DNA from: Campylobacter gracilis
GTDB taxonomy: Bacteria > Campylobacterota > Campylobacteria > Campylobacterales > Campylobacteraceae
Assembly (NCBI RefSeq): GCF_001190745.1
Contig: NZ_CP012196.1
Location: 1,054,001-1,118,000 of the forward strand
DNA: 64,000 nt
Direction: 5' to 3'
The translations under genes and the position numbers were made by a program. Positions 1 through 9,028 of this stretch are shown here, piece by piece. Every line of letters begins with the position of its first letter. Position 1 is the first letter of the stretch. A model generated the notes under the pieces. It saw nothing but the letters and a program-made list of their open reading frames with translations, was not told where the DNA came from and ran no database searches.

Positions 1-162
1 CTCTACGGCGCTGATGCCAGTGCTGCCGAGCACGATGACGAGCTTGCCGCGCGCGCGGTAATCCTCGATGAGCTCTTTTATCACGTAGCTTTTGCCCACG
101 CCTGCGCCGCCCGTGATGAAAATATTGCGATCTTTTAGCTTTTTGATGATGAAATTTATCAA
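1..162 (-). CDS. PIF1-like helicase / AAA ATPase, N-terminus only
   Basis: Only the first 54 codons lie in the window; the gene runs off the left edge. The start is TTG at 160-162 with AGGA just upstream. The N-terminus carries a Walker A motif, ITGGAGVGKSY, at about residues 18-28, followed by a strand ending VIVLGSTGISAVE that fits motif Ia of PIF1/RecD-type superfamily 1 helicases. These unwind DNA using ATP. In C. jejuni a helicase of this type sits divergently beside a lipoprotein like the one that follows here, which supports the call. With only the P-loop visible, another AAA ATPase remains possible. Confidence 0.6.
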   Translation of the reverse strand, partial: MINFIIKKLKDRNIFITGGAGVGKSYVIKELIEDYRARGKLVIVLGSTGISAVE

Positions 163-218
163 GTTTTTTCCTATTTTTTGGCAAAATTATAGCTAAAATT
201 TTTTAAAAGGCATTTTGT

Positions 219-1607
219 TTGAAACGATTAGTATCTCTCATCTTCGCAGCTTTAATCCTTGTAGGTTGCGGCGAAACCGTCGGCCCGCGCAAGTTTATCC
301 CGGAAAATCCCGCTATTTTGGATCTCGAATACGCTCAAAACAGCGAGCGGCTGCCGGCTCCTGCGTCGGTGCAAAACATAAGCGGAAAAGCGTTTAAGAG
401 CCGCTATTTTAAAATTTGGTTTGACGATGCGCCGATTAAAGCCGAAATCGACACGTTTTGGGGGCTTAATTACGCCAAGGGACGCCACTTTGACGCCGCA
501 GGCAGAATATACGACGACGCGGTTTATCAAAGCATTCGCGCAAACGCCAATGAAGAGGCATTTGGGCTGATTTCAGCGCCCGCTATAACAGTAAAAAACG
601 CGCTGCTGCGAAATATCCCAAGCGACTTGCCGATTTTCGGCGATCCGAGCGAGCCGGGGGAGGGCGCGCCGTTTGATTACGCCGCAAATTCCGCCGTGAG
701 CGTGGGCTATCCGCTGCTGTTGTCGCATTACAGCAGAGACGGCGCGTGGGCGTTCGTGCGCAACGACGGCGTGTGGAGCTGGATAAGAAGCGATGCGATA
801 AAACGCATCAGCCCCCAGCAGGCGGATATTTATGCAAATTCTAAATTTATAACGATCCTGCGCGACGGCGCCGCCGTTTATGACGAAAACGGCGCGGAGC
901 TTTTTAGGGCGCGCACAGGCACGATCCTGCCGTATGATTTTAGCGGCGAGCGCGATCTTGGCGGCATGCTCGGCGTACGGAGCGTATTCGGCGGCGAAAT
1001 TTTAACTCAGTTTGGCAGCAGGAGATATTTTGTTAGCGCGGAGGATGCGAGGCTTTGGCCTGCGCCGCTTGATGAGCAGAACTCAAAGATCGTAGCCGCT
1101 AGCCTGCTCGGGCAGAAATACGGCTGGGGCGGGTATAAATTTCTTCGCGATTGCTCGCTTATGACGAAAGACTTTTTGGCAAATTTCGGGCTGTGGCTGC
1201 CGCGAAATTCTAAGGCGCAATCGGGCCGCGGCGAGCGTTTTTCGCTAGCGGGGATGAGCGCGGATGAAAAGCTTAGCTTCATCGGCGAAAACGGCGTGGC
1301 GTATAAAACCCTGCTGTATATGCCCGGCCACGTGATGCTCTACGTAGGGCAGGTGGATGGCAAGCCTGCGGTGCTGCACGATATCTGGGGGCTTCGCACG
1401 ATGGACGGCGGGCGCGCGGTCATCGGGCGCACGGCGATTACGTCGCTTACTATCGGCTCGGATCGCGCGGACATCGCCGAGGATCGACTGCTAATCTCGC
1501 GTATCAGCGCGATGAGCGTACTTTCGGGCGAGGAGGACGGCGTTTTGGACGATCGGTTCACTCCTGAGGATCCGAGCAGCCTATCTGCGTATGCGAGCGG
1601 AAATTAG
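219..1607 (+). CDS. SH3 / NlpC-P60 family lipoprotein, putative murein endopeptidase
   Basis: 462 residues from a TTG start with AAGG about 8 bases upstream. The signal peptide ends in a lipobox (LVGC, Cys17), so the protein is probably a lipoprotein. The middle has SH3-like segments, for example the stretch around GAWAFVRNDGVWSWI. The C-terminal third looks like an NlpC/P60 cysteine peptidase: Cys312 in LRDCSLM, His371 in MPGHVML and His387 in VLHDIWG would be the catalytic triad. This family cuts peptide stems of peptidoglycan, usually after the D-Glu residue. It is transcribed away from the helicase at the left edge. The fold and triad are inferred from motifs; the substrate is not known. 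Confidence 0.8.
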   Translation: MKRLVSLIFAALILVGCGETVGPRKFIPENPAILDLEYAQNSERLPAPASVQNISGKAFKSRYFKIWFDDAPIKAEIDTFWGLNYAKGRHFDAAGRIYDDAVYQSIRANANEEAFGLISAPAITVKNALLRNIPSDLPIFGDPSEPGEGAPFDYAANSAVSVGYPLLLSHYSRDGAWAFVRNDGVWSWIRSDAIKRISPQQADIYANSKFITILRDGAAVYDENGAELFRARTGTILPYDFSGERDLGGMLGVRSVFGGEILTQFGSRRYFVSAEDARLWPAPLDEQNSKIVAASLLGQKYGWGGYKFLRDCSLMTKDFLANFGLWLPRNSKAQSGRGERFSLAGMSADEKLSFIGENGVAYKTLLYMPGHVMLYVGQVDGKPAVLHDIWGLRTMDGGRAVIGRTAITSLTIGSDRADIAEDRLLISRISAMSVLSGEEDGVLDDRFTPEDPSSLSAYASGN

Positions 1608-1947
1608 GCTGCTTGCGGGTATGGGCGTGAATTGGACTTCGCTTAGCAGCTGCCGTCATAGTTTGCTTTTGCCGTTAGTGGAGTCGCGCGCTTGACGGAC
1701 GCCATAATGCCTGCAAGCGTAAATTTAAAATGGCGTTTTTAAATACCGACTATTTTAAATTTAGCCTAGGCGGCGAGCAAATTTGAAATTTTGAGTTTTT
1801 AAATTTAGTTCTAAATTTAAGCCTATATCTCGCAGTCTTTAAAATTTCGAGCAAAATTTTAAAATTAGCCCGCAAGTCTAGTTAAATTTTAAAAATACCG
1901 TCTAAATTTACGCTTCTGCTTTAAAGCTCAATCGCGCGCCGCTCCCC
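1608..1947. other. Gap with AAATTT-type motifs, no gene seen
   Basis: 340 bases between two convergent genes. From about 1725 it is rich in AAATTT and AAATTTTAAA runs separated by short GC-rich stretches, the pattern seen in most gaps of this window. No convincing ORF, RNA gene or terminator was found. Confidence 0.6.
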
Positions 1948-2511
1948 TTAAAAGAACAAAAAATATCTCGGCGTCTTGCGTTTATACTCCAAATACTCCC
2001 GCCCGTAGGCCTGCTCGCAGTAGCGCTCCTCGCCCAGGACCACGAGATGATTGTATATGGCAAAGGGCACTATCACTATGAGTAGCCACGGCGACGCTGA
2101 AGCGACGCAAACGCCCGCCATGCCGAGGAAATAAAAGAAATACATCGGATTGCGCGATAGGCGGTAGATGCCGCCTTGTGCGGCTTTGTCCGCAGGGGCC
2201 GCCGCATAGTCGTGAAACGCTTTGATGAAGCCCGCAAAAGCCGCTACGTAGATCACCGCTCCGATCCAAAACCACGCGCTACCCATCTTAAGTGGCACGA
2301 ACACCGACAAAATAAGCAGCGCTACTTGCAGCAGCGAGCTTATGATCGCATTTCGCTTGTCCGCGAGCGTGTACCACGAGGTATCGGTGGCACGTTTGCC
2401 GACCTCCTTGTAGATAAACATATACGCGAACTGTATCAGCACCATCGCAAATGAGGGTATCCAAGCGCCTGCTAGAGCAGGCTTAAGCGTCGTAAAAAAT
2501 GAAATTTCCAT
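1948..2511 (-). CDS. Isoprenylcysteine carboxyl methyltransferase-like membrane protein
   Basis: 187 residues. An upstream in-frame ATG at 2625 would add 38 basic residues, but the ATG at 2509-2511 has AAAGGGG directly upstream and starts a typical membrane protein, so it is preferred. Several hydrophobic segments are visible (IPSFAMVLIQFAYMF, SSLLQVALLILSVFV, FWIGAVIYVAAFAGF, WLLIVIVPFAIYNHL). The motif YRLSRNPMYFFYFLG and the following GEERYCEQAYGREYLEYKRKTPRY match the ICMT/phospholipid methyltransferase (PEMT) family, which uses S-adenosylmethionine at the membrane. The substrate in bacteria is unknown. It stands alone between two gaps. Confidence 0.8.
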   Translation of the reverse strand: MEISFFTTLKPALAGAWIPSFAMVLIQFAYMFIYKEVGKRATDTSWYTLADKRNAIISSLLQVALLILSVFVPLKMGSAWFWIGAVIYVAAFAGFIKAFHDYAAAPADKAAQGGIYRLSRNPMYFFYFLGMAGVCVASASPWLLIVIVPFAIYNHLVVLGEERYCEQAYGREYLEYKRKTPRYFLFF

Positions 2512-3091
2512 GACCGCCCCTTTGGCTTTAAATTTTATCTTGCAGCTTTGTTTTGCCCTTGTTTGCTTGCCGTTGCTTTGCCCTTTTCTACTCGCCGCGG
2601 ATTTAAATTTTACTTCGCCTCGCACCGCCCGTTTGACATGCTGTGGCTATGTTTGCTCGGCACGCCGCGCGTTAGGGATGTCGCTTCGGTTGGAACCATG
2701 CGGCAGCGTGCCCGCTCATTTGGGATCGGCACCCATAATCAGGCAACGATGCGCTTACTTTATATAGGCTGTTTGCACTTTGACGATGCTCGCGGTACGG
2801 CGGCGTTTGCTTGATTAGGCGATATGAAACGCCGTTTATCTGTGGCGAGACGATATGAGGCACCGTTTATTTGATGCCGATGTGCCCTTTGATTTGACGT
2901 TCGGCATCAAGACCGCTTATTTGGCGGGACGATCCGCCCTCAAGAGCCGATAAGATAGCACTCCGCTCGGCACCGATGTGTGTCGCACGATGAAACATTC
3001 TGTACCGATGTACCTGCCGCACGATGAGAAATTTCGGCACGGGTGCTGCCTACTAGGTACGGCGCTGACGCCGTTGCTTCGGTGCCGCGTC
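2512..3091. repeat. Gap with degenerate ~31-34 base tandem repeat
   Basis: 580 bases without a supported gene. GATATGAAACGCCGTTTAT at 2821-2839 recurs as GATATGAGGCACCGTTTAT at 2852-2870 (31 bases apart). Further on, ACCGATGT recurs at 2972 and 3004, each followed by CGCACGATGA at 2984 and 3018 (32-34 bases apart). The spacing suggests one decayed tandem array running from about 2820 to 3060. Unlike most gaps here it is not AAATTT-rich. Confidence 0.45.
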
Positions 3092-4111
3092 TTATTTACC
3101 CTCCGGGCTAAGTCCTTTTAAAATATATCCAAATTCCTCGTCGCTTAGCTCGTAATTCATAAATTTTTTATAAAACGCCTTAGTTTCGGCTTTTATGTCA
3201 ATGTCGGCAAAGAGCTCCGGCTGGATGGTTTTCGCCGCCCATAAAATTTGAAGCACCGTATCCGCGCCGTATCGATCCCAGTTGAAAACCCCGCGCGGAT
3301 TGCCGTAAACGCGCCCGTTTTTGACCGCATCCGTGCCGCTGTAAACCGGACTAGATTTGATTTTCTCTACCGCATCTTCGTTGTGATCGCCGCCCACGAT
3401 TATGATCTGCGGGTTGCTAGCGATGATCTCCTCGGCGGTGATGGTTTTCATCGGGCCTTTTGTGGCGGTGATCGCATTCGTTCCTCCGGCTAGCTCTATC
3501 CACGAGTCGATCAGCGTGCCCTTGCCGTCGATCTTTAAAAGATCGCTTCCGCCTACGATGTGAAGGACGCGCGGACGTTTATCGGGGCTTAAATTTGCGG
3601 TGCGGCCGCTAACCAAAGCGATATTTTTATCGAGATTTGCGATCAGATCCTTCGCTCTTTGCGGCGCGTCGCCTCCTAGCATATCGCCGCACATCCTGAT
3701 ACTACGCCTCATCTGCTCGTAATCGCTAAAGCTCGCCTTTAAAACGGTAAAGCCCTGCTTAGCTAAATTTTCGCCTGCCAGTGCGGTTGGGACTATGACT
3801 ACGTCAGGGTTACGGCTCATTAGCTCCTCTAAATTTACGTCATTATTTTTTAGCAGCACAGGGATCTGCGCCAGGCGCGGATAAATTTTAAGAAACCACG
3901 CGTTTTTGCTGATGTTATCGGTGGTAGCGACGATCTTATCCGCTCCTCCTAGGGCCAGTAAAATTTGATTGTTCGAGTGCCAGAGTGCCGCAATACGCTC
4001 AACTTTTGCGGGGATTTTGACCTCAGCTCCGTCCATATCCTTGATAGTTCTAAGCTCTGCCGCACTCGCAAAAAGCGCACCCGCCAAAAGCAGTAGTAAA
4101 AATTTTTTCAT
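3092..4111 (-). CDS. Periplasmic binding protein of an iron-siderophore/cobalamin-type ABC transporter
   Basis: 339 residues from the ATG at 4109-4111, chosen because GGAGAAAAA precedes it; a longer reading from 4165 has no such site. A cleavable signal peptide (MKKFLLLLLAGALFASA) is followed by a class III binding-protein fold (PF01497): VERIAALWHSNNQILLALGGADKIVATT, then LMSRNPDVVIVP, and in the second lobe AEEIIASNPQIIIVGG. Such proteins deliver ferric siderophores, haem, cobalamin or chelated metals to an inner-membrane ABC importer. No permease or ATPase gene is adjacent, so the partner must be elsewhere. The ligand cannot be told from sequence. Confidence 0.85.
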   Translation of the reverse strand: MKKFLLLLLAGALFASAAELRTIKDMDGAEVKIPAKVERIAALWHSNNQILLALGGADKIVATTDNISKNAWFLKIYPRLAQIPVLLKNNDVNLEELMSRNPDVVIVPTALAGENLAKQGFTVLKASFSDYEQMRRSIRMCGDMLGGDAPQRAKDLIANLDKNIALVSGRTANLSPDKRPRVLHIVGGSDLLKIDGKGTLIDSWIELAGGTNAITATKGPMKTITAEEIIASNPQIIIVGGDHNEDAVEKIKSSPVYSGTDAVKNGRVYGNPRGVFNWDRYGADTVLQILWAAKTIQPELFADIDIKAETKAFYKKFMNYELSDEEFGYILKGLSPEGK

Positions 4112-4230
4112 TTTTTCTCCTAAAGGGCATTGAAATATATGCCGCGATATTACATAAAATCTCATTAAAATTCCGTAAATTTTAACTGCCGCCGCCGCGA
4201 TTATTTATTATTTTTCAAAGTAAATTTTTA

Positions 4231-4236
4231 TATAAT
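4231..4236 (+). promoter_or_regulatory. Putative -10 box for the flotillin-like gene
   Basis: A perfect TATAAT lies 35 bases before the ATG of the flotillin-like gene, in AT-rich DNA. No clear -35 box is visible, which is usual for Campylobacter housekeeping promoters. Confidence 0.45.
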
Positions 4237-4270
4237 CCATTTTAAATTTAGCATTTTTAAAGGAGAGAAA

Positions 4271-5695
4271 ATGGATGAAATTTTATATTTAATAGGCGCC
4301 GCCGTCGGGGTTTTAATCGTGCTTTTTATCATCGTGCCGCTGTTTTTCAGGCGTATAGTGGAGACGAACGAAGTGCATATCGTCCAGAGTGCGCGCAAGA
4401 CGACGAGCTACGGCAAAGATACCGGTAACGGCAATAGCTACTATGAATTCCCGAGTTGGGTGCCGGTGCTGGGCGTTACGAAGATCGTTTTGCCGGTCTC
4501 TGTTTTTAGCATCAAGATCGAGGATTATGAGGCGTATGATTTAGGCAGACTTCCTTTCGTAGTCGATATAACGGCGTTTTTTAGGATTATGGATTCAAAT
4601 TTAGCCGCGCAACGCGTCAATAATTTTGAGGATCTTAACAATCAGCTTAGAAATATCATTCAAGGCTCGATCCGCTCGATCCTTTCGAGCCGCGTGCTTG
4701 AGGACATCTTGCAGATCCGCTCCGAGCTCGGAGATGATTTTACCAAGGCAGTAAAGACGCAGCTGCAAAATTGGGGTATCGAACCCGTCAAAAACATCGA
4801 GCTGATGGATATCCGAGATAGCAGCGGCAGCAAGGTCATCTTAAACATCATGGAGAAGAAAAAATCCCAGATCGAAAAGGAAAGCCGCGTCGAGGTCGCA
4901 AACAACACCAAGCTCGCCCAGATCGCCGAGATCGAAGCCGCGCAGGCGACCGAAGTGCGCCAGCAGGAAGCCAATAAGATGGTAGGCCTTAAAACCGTCG
5001 AAAACGAGCGAGAGGTCGCGATCTCAAAGGAGCAGGCCGAGCAGCTCATCAAGGATCAGCAAAAGATCACGCAGGAAAAGGCGATGGAGGTCGTGCGGGT
5101 AAACGACGTCAAGCAGGCCGAGATCAAAAAGCAGGTGGAGATCGTAAAGGCCGAGCAGGAGCAGCGCAAGATCGAGATCGACGCCGAAGCGCGCAAAAAC
5201 GCCAAGATCCGCGACGCCGAAGCGATCAAGGAAAATCAAATTTTAGTAGCGCAGGGCGATAAAGAGAAGCAGTTTCTCGCCGCCGCGGCGCTTTTGGAGA
5301 TGAAGGATAAAGAAGCGCAGGGTACGCTAAAGATAGGCTCTGCAGAGGCCGAAGCGCTTAGGCTAAAAGAGCTCGCGCCCGTAAACGCGCAGATCGAGCT
5401 GGCGCGCGAGATCGGCGAAAATCAGGGATACCAGACCTATCTCATTTCGATCAAACAGATCGAAGCGAACCGCGACATCGGCCTAGAGCAGGCCAAGGCG
5501 CTAAGCGCGGCGGATCTTAAGATCATCGCGAACGAAGGTAGCGTGGGCGAGGGGATGAGTAAATTCGGCGAAATTTTAAGCGCCAAAGGCGGCACGCAGC
5601 TAGCCGCGATGCTTGAAGCGCTAAATCAAAGCGAGGTCGGCAAAAAGGTGCTGGATAAAATTTCAGATGCCAAGGAGGGGGACAAATCCGAGTAA
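4271..5695 (+). CDS. Flotillin-like SPFH/band 7 membrane protein
   Basis: 474 residues; ATG preceded by AAAGGAGAG. One N-terminal membrane segment (residues about 5-26, LYLIGAAVGVLIVLFIIVPLFF) is followed by an SPFH/band 7 domain to about residue 200, and then a long charged coiled coil rich in Ala, Glu and Lys to about residue 400 (for example EIEAAQATEVRQQEANKM). The C-terminus has the repetitive Ala/Glu pattern of flotillins. These proteins oligomerise at the membrane and organise microdomains. It has its own promoter-like TATAAT, and no NfeD-type partner is next to it. Function here is inferred only from architecture. Confidence 0.85.
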   Translation: MDEILYLIGAAVGVLIVLFIIVPLFFRRIVETNEVHIVQSARKTTSYGKDTGNGNSYYEFPSWVPVLGVTKIVLPVSVFSIKIEDYEAYDLGRLPFVVDITAFFRIMDSNLAAQRVNNFEDLNNQLRNIIQGSIRSILSSRVLEDILQIRSELGDDFTKAVKTQLQNWGIEPVKNIELMDIRDSSGSKVILNIMEKKKSQIEKESRVEVANNTKLAQIAEIEAAQATEVRQQEANKMVGLKTVENEREVAISKEQAEQLIKDQQKITQEKAMEVVRVNDVKQAEIKKQVEIVKAEQEQRKIEIDAEARKNAKIRDAEAIKENQILVAQGDKEKQFLAAAALLEMKDKEAQGTLKIGSAEAEALRLKELAPVNAQIELAREIGENQGYQTYLISIKQIEANRDIGLEQAKALSAADLKIIANEGSVGEGMSKFGEILSAKGGTQLAAMLEALNQSEVGKKVLDKISDAKEGDKSE

Positions 5696-6363
5696 TATTC
5701 GTAGCGTCCGGGGCGAGTAAAATTTAAATTTATATGCTAGCGGCGCTGTGGACGAGGGTAAATTTGAGTGATAGCTGGTGGCGAGATTATTGCACTCTTG
5801 ATAGGAGCAAAATTCTGGGGAGTAAATTTTGAATGATAGCCAGCGGCACAGCGCGGGCGAGCAAATTTGAGCGGTCCGCTCGTCTGCGCGGTTTGGCTGC
5901 CTGCATTAGATAAATTTAAAGCACTAGTGGAATTTAAAGGTTGTGAAATTTCAAATACTCGCGGAATTTCGGATTTTCGTGGGATTTTAAAACGCCGCGG
6001 AATTTTAAATATCGTGAAATTTAAACGCCGCGGAATTTCAAACGCTAGTAAAATTCACGCCCTTGTGCGGAGTATTTAAAGGCGGCGCTGTATCGCAAGT
6101 ATTTGCAGAGCGCCGAAACTGCTGGTAAATTTTAGAAAATTGGCAAGGCGAGATTTAAAATTTAGACGCGGGTGCATAGCGCTCACGGATTGCACTTAGT
6201 AGTTGTAGGTTGCCGCCTAATGCTTGAGCTCTGCCGCCTAGCGGTCAAATTTTGCCGACTAGCGAGGCTAAATTTATTCGGTTCGCATGAAATTCAGGAA
6301 GCGCGAGCCGTTGGCGGCAGCGCAAAATTTAACCCGCCCGCATAAAATTTTAAGGAGCGCACG
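5696..6363. repeat. Gap with RAATTY repeats at ~16-18 base spacing
   Basis: 668 bases. Between about 5925 and 6060 the motif GGAATTT / TGAAATTT / AAAATTC recurs roughly every 16-18 bases, with CGCCGCGGAATTT occurring twice (near 5992 and 6031). A 70-codon reading frame across this array has biased composition and is probably an artefact of the repeat. Nothing else was recognised. Confidence 0.55.
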
Positions 6364-7041
6364 ATGCCAAATGCCGTAAATTCCGCGCAGTACCTGGCGC
6401 GTATCAAGCAGGCGGAAGCTCTTTTTGAGGGGCAAAATTTTACCCGGCGCCAAACGATAAATTTAGGTAGCGGATATGAGATCGTAAAGGACGCATATAG
6501 GCTCGGCGCGGCAAATTTTAGCGGCGGCGAATACACGCTGTTTGGCGCGCCGCAGATAATAAGCTGGCGTAGCATAGACGATCGGGCGGAATTTTTTAGC
6601 CTGATCCGCCACGCAAACGGCAAATTTTACCTCATCTTTCGCCAGGATCTATACGGCTACAGCGTGCTTGAACTGGATCGTGGGCGGATCATGCGCTTTG
6701 TGCCGGACGCCTGGACGCTCGGCAAGGAGAGCTTCATTTGGGGCGGCGTGCACTATCTGCGGGGCTGGGACGCGCTGGCCGTGAGCGGCTGCTACTGGGG
6801 CGCTCCAAACGGCGTGCATTTGGTGAGCTTTGCCGAGCCTATGAGTGAAGAGCAAAGATATGTAGACGTTTTAGACTGCATGCAGGGCGGCTACGACATC
6901 TACGAGCAGGCTGATTTTGCGGGCTTTGAGGGTAATGAACTGAGCCTAAAATGCTTTCGCGCGGACGCCTTGCGATATGAAAAAGTAAAAATTTCGCGCG
7001 AGCAATACCGCGAATGGATGCGCGAAGCAAAACGGCTATAA
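6364..7041 (+). CDS. Conserved-looking hypothetical cytoplasmic protein
   Basis: 225 residues; ATG preceded by AAGGAGCGCACG. No signal peptide or membrane segment. The composition is that of a real soluble protein, rich in Trp, Tyr and Gly (FIWGGVHYLRGWDAL, SGCYWGAPNGVHLV). I do not recognise the family. Tyr/Trp-rich single-domain proteins of this size are common among immunity-type accessory genes, but no toxin gene is next to it, so that is only a thought. It lies between a repeat-filled gap and a TauE/SafE gene 115 bases downstream, same strand. Confidence 0.7.
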   Translation: MPNAVNSAQYLARIKQAEALFEGQNFTRRQTINLGSGYEIVKDAYRLGAANFSGGEYTLFGAPQIISWRSIDDRAEFFSLIRHANGKFYLIFRQDLYGYSVLELDRGRIMRFVPDAWTLGKESFIWGGVHYLRGWDALAVSGCYWGAPNGVHLVSFAEPMSEEQRYVDVLDCMQGGYDIYEQADFAGFEGNELSLKCFRADALRYEKVKISREQYREWMREAKRL

Positions 7042-7156
7042 GGCTTAAATTTGCTAAATTTCGCGCTTAAATTTCAAGGCTTGCAAGCGGTAAATTTTAA
7101 TTACAAGCCGCAAAAGCGGAATTCAGAGAGACCAAAGGGGCTGAGAAGGAATACGG

Positions 7157-7897
7157 ATGTTTTTTGAATACATTTTAATCGGCGCCTGCGTAGGCTTTAT
7201 CAGCGGATTTTTCGGCATCGGCGGCGGCACGGTCGTGGTGCCCGTGATGATGCTCTTCGGCTACGACGTCAAGTACGCCATCGGCATCAGCATCATGCAG
7301 ATGATCTTTAGCTCGATATTCGGCTCGTTCGTAAATTTTAAAAGCAAAATGCTAGATGTCGCGCCCGCGCTGGTGCTGGGGCTCGGGGGCTTTTGCGGCG
7401 CGCTTAGCAGCGGCTTTATCGTAAGCTATTTCTCCTCAAAATTCCTTCTGGGCACGCTTATTTTGGTACAGATCATAAATTTAATCAAACTCTTTAAAAC
7501 CCCGACCGAGCCCGCGGGCGAGACCAACAAATCTAAAATTTTACTATTTTTGGTCGGGCTGTTCGTCGGCGCCGTGGCGATCAGCGTGGGTATCGGCGGC
7601 GCGGTATTCGTGATGCCTATTTTGATCAGCTTTTTAAACTACGACATCAAAAAGGCCGTCAGCACGGGGCTATTTTTCGTGATATTTTCCTCAAGTGCGG
7701 GCTTTATTAGCCTCTCCGCGCACGGACTCGTGTACTACGAAATCGGCGCGTTGCTCGGCGTCGGCTCGCTTGCGGGCGTTTATGCGGGCGTCAAAACCTC
7801 GCACAAGATCGGCAAAAAAGCTCAAAAGCGCTGGATGATAGCTCTCATCGTCGCGATACTTTGCGTGACGATCAAAAAATTTATCGCCCTAAACTAG
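7157..7897 (+). CDS. TauE/SafE family sulfite/organic anion exporter
   Basis: 246 residues, integral membrane. The family's two-fold repeat is visible: GACVGFISGFFGIGGGTVVVP at the N-terminus and VGLFVGAVAISVGIGGAVFVMP in the second half, each with the GIGGG signature. About seven or eight hydrophobic segments can be counted. Members export sulfite, sulfonates or sulfoacetate across the inner membrane, but many are uncharacterised. The start ATG has only a weak AAGGAAT upstream. It is not flanked by sulfur genes here, so the substrate is open. Confidence 0.85.
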   Translation: MFFEYILIGACVGFISGFFGIGGGTVVVPVMMLFGYDVKYAIGISIMQMIFSSIFGSFVNFKSKMLDVAPALVLGLGGFCGALSSGFIVSYFSSKFLLGTLILVQIINLIKLFKTPTEPAGETNKSKILLFLVGLFVGAVAISVGIGGAVFVMPILISFLNYDIKKAVSTGLFFVIFSSSAGFISLSAHGLVYYEIGALLGVGSLAGVYAGVKTSHKIGKKAQKRWMIALIVAILCVTIKKFIALN

Positions 7898-7958
7898 CGC
7901 TATTCGTTTCGCCTGCCGCGCCTAAATTCGGCCTAGAGCGTGCTTTAAATTTTAAAAT

Positions 7959-8579
7959 TTAAACTTCATCCGTTTGCGCGAGCGATTTTTGAAATTCGTA
8001 TTTGAAATAAAACGCCCACGCTAGCGGACAAAGGATTATTAAAATGGCGGCTACGACGTCGGCGGCTTGCGCATGAAATATTACAAATAAGGCACCTATG
8101 TAGTTAAGAACATAGGCAAAACCCCAAAATACCGCGTTTGAGCGGTCGTTTGATATCTCGGTTGCGACCGAATAAATACAAATGCAAATTAGCGAGGCAA
8201 TTAAAAAGGCCTCAAGGACGCCTAGCTTTTGGTAGTTTACGTCCGAAGAAAAATAACCCAGCGCGCAAGACGCCAAGATTATCGCGAGTAAAATTTTGCG
8301 TAAAATTTTAAGCGATTTGACTTCGGGCGAAGCATAGATTATATGCGCGCAAAGAGCTATAAAATAGGCACCTGCGACAAAATCGAAAAATATGTAATAA
8401 GCGAATTCTCCAAATATCCCCAAATCATAGCCGCTTCCTAAAATTTTTTCATCTATGACATATAGCGCGCCGAATTTCGCCGCTAAAAATACAGCCGTAA
8501 GCAGGATTGGATGCAGCAATACTCTACCTGCAAGCAGGTCCGTGCAAATGCGCCTCAGGAAATTTATCAATCTTTTCAC
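7959..8579 (-). CDS. Hypothetical multi-pass membrane protein
   Basis: 206 residues from a GTG at 8577-8579 with a perfect AAAGGAG six bases upstream. A longer frame from a TTG at 8672 lacks a ribosome site and adds only charged residues, so the shorter start is preferred. About six hydrophobic segments are present: ILLTAVFLAAKFGALYVI, FVAGAYFIALCAHIIYA, ILLAIILASCALGYF, VLEAFLIASLICICIYSV, FWGFAYVLNYIGALFVIF and VVAAILIILCPLAWAFYF. I do not recognise the family. It converges on the TauE/SafE gene with a 61-base gap. Confidence 0.75.
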   Translation of the reverse strand: MKRLINFLRRICTDLLAGRVLLHPILLTAVFLAAKFGALYVIDEKILGSGYDLGIFGEFAYYIFFDFVAGAYFIALCAHIIYASPEVKSLKILRKILLAIILASCALGYFSSDVNYQKLGVLEAFLIASLICICIYSVATEISNDRSNAVFWGFAYVLNYIGALFVIFHAQAADVVAAILIILCPLAWAFYFKYEFQKSLAQTDEV

Positions 8580-9028
8580 GCTAGGCTCCTTTGAGATTTC
8601 GCTTCTTGCGACGTCTTTCGTGAAATCTTCGCCGCCTGATTTAGGTTTTCGGAGTTTTAAATTTAGTTTCAAATCTGGCTAATTTTAGTTTTAAAGCTTT
8701 TAAAAATCGCTTAGAGGCAAAAGCGTAAATTTGCGCGCTTGGGGGTAGGCTGCATATTTTAAAATTTACGTTGCTTAATTGGCCTTCCTATTGCGAGCTG
8801 TTTACGGGCAAGCACATATTGCAAAAGGCGCGGATGAAATTGGGCAAAATCTACTTATTGATCAGCTCATTGCAATATTTTATGCATAAATAGCATGAAA
8901 TTGAATTCATTGGCTTTAAAATAAATCACGCTCAAAGCCCGCTCATATAAATTTGCACACTTAAATTCATAGATAAAATTTTAAGAAAAAATGAGATATT
9001 ATACGTAAATTTTTTCAAGGAGTAAAGA
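8580..9028. other. Divergent gap with promoter-like site
   Basis: Intergenic DNA between the minus-strand membrane protein and the plus-strand lipoprotein operon. It is AT-rich towards the right. Apart from the TATTAT noted at 8997-9002 no further feature was recognised. Confidence 0.5.
8997..9002 (+). promoter_or_regulatory. Putative -10 box for the lipoprotein operon
   Basis: TATTAT sits 27 bases before the ATG of the CsgG-like gene, with AAGGAG between them, giving a very short leader. No clear -35 was found. Confidence 0.4.

Noticed and set aside
2820-3060. CRISPR array
   Set aside because: Units are imperfect with no constant repeat and variable spacer pattern; no cas genes in the window.
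5867-6079. 70-codon open frame in a gap
   Set aside because: It only reads the short-period GAATTT repeat; composition follows the repeat.
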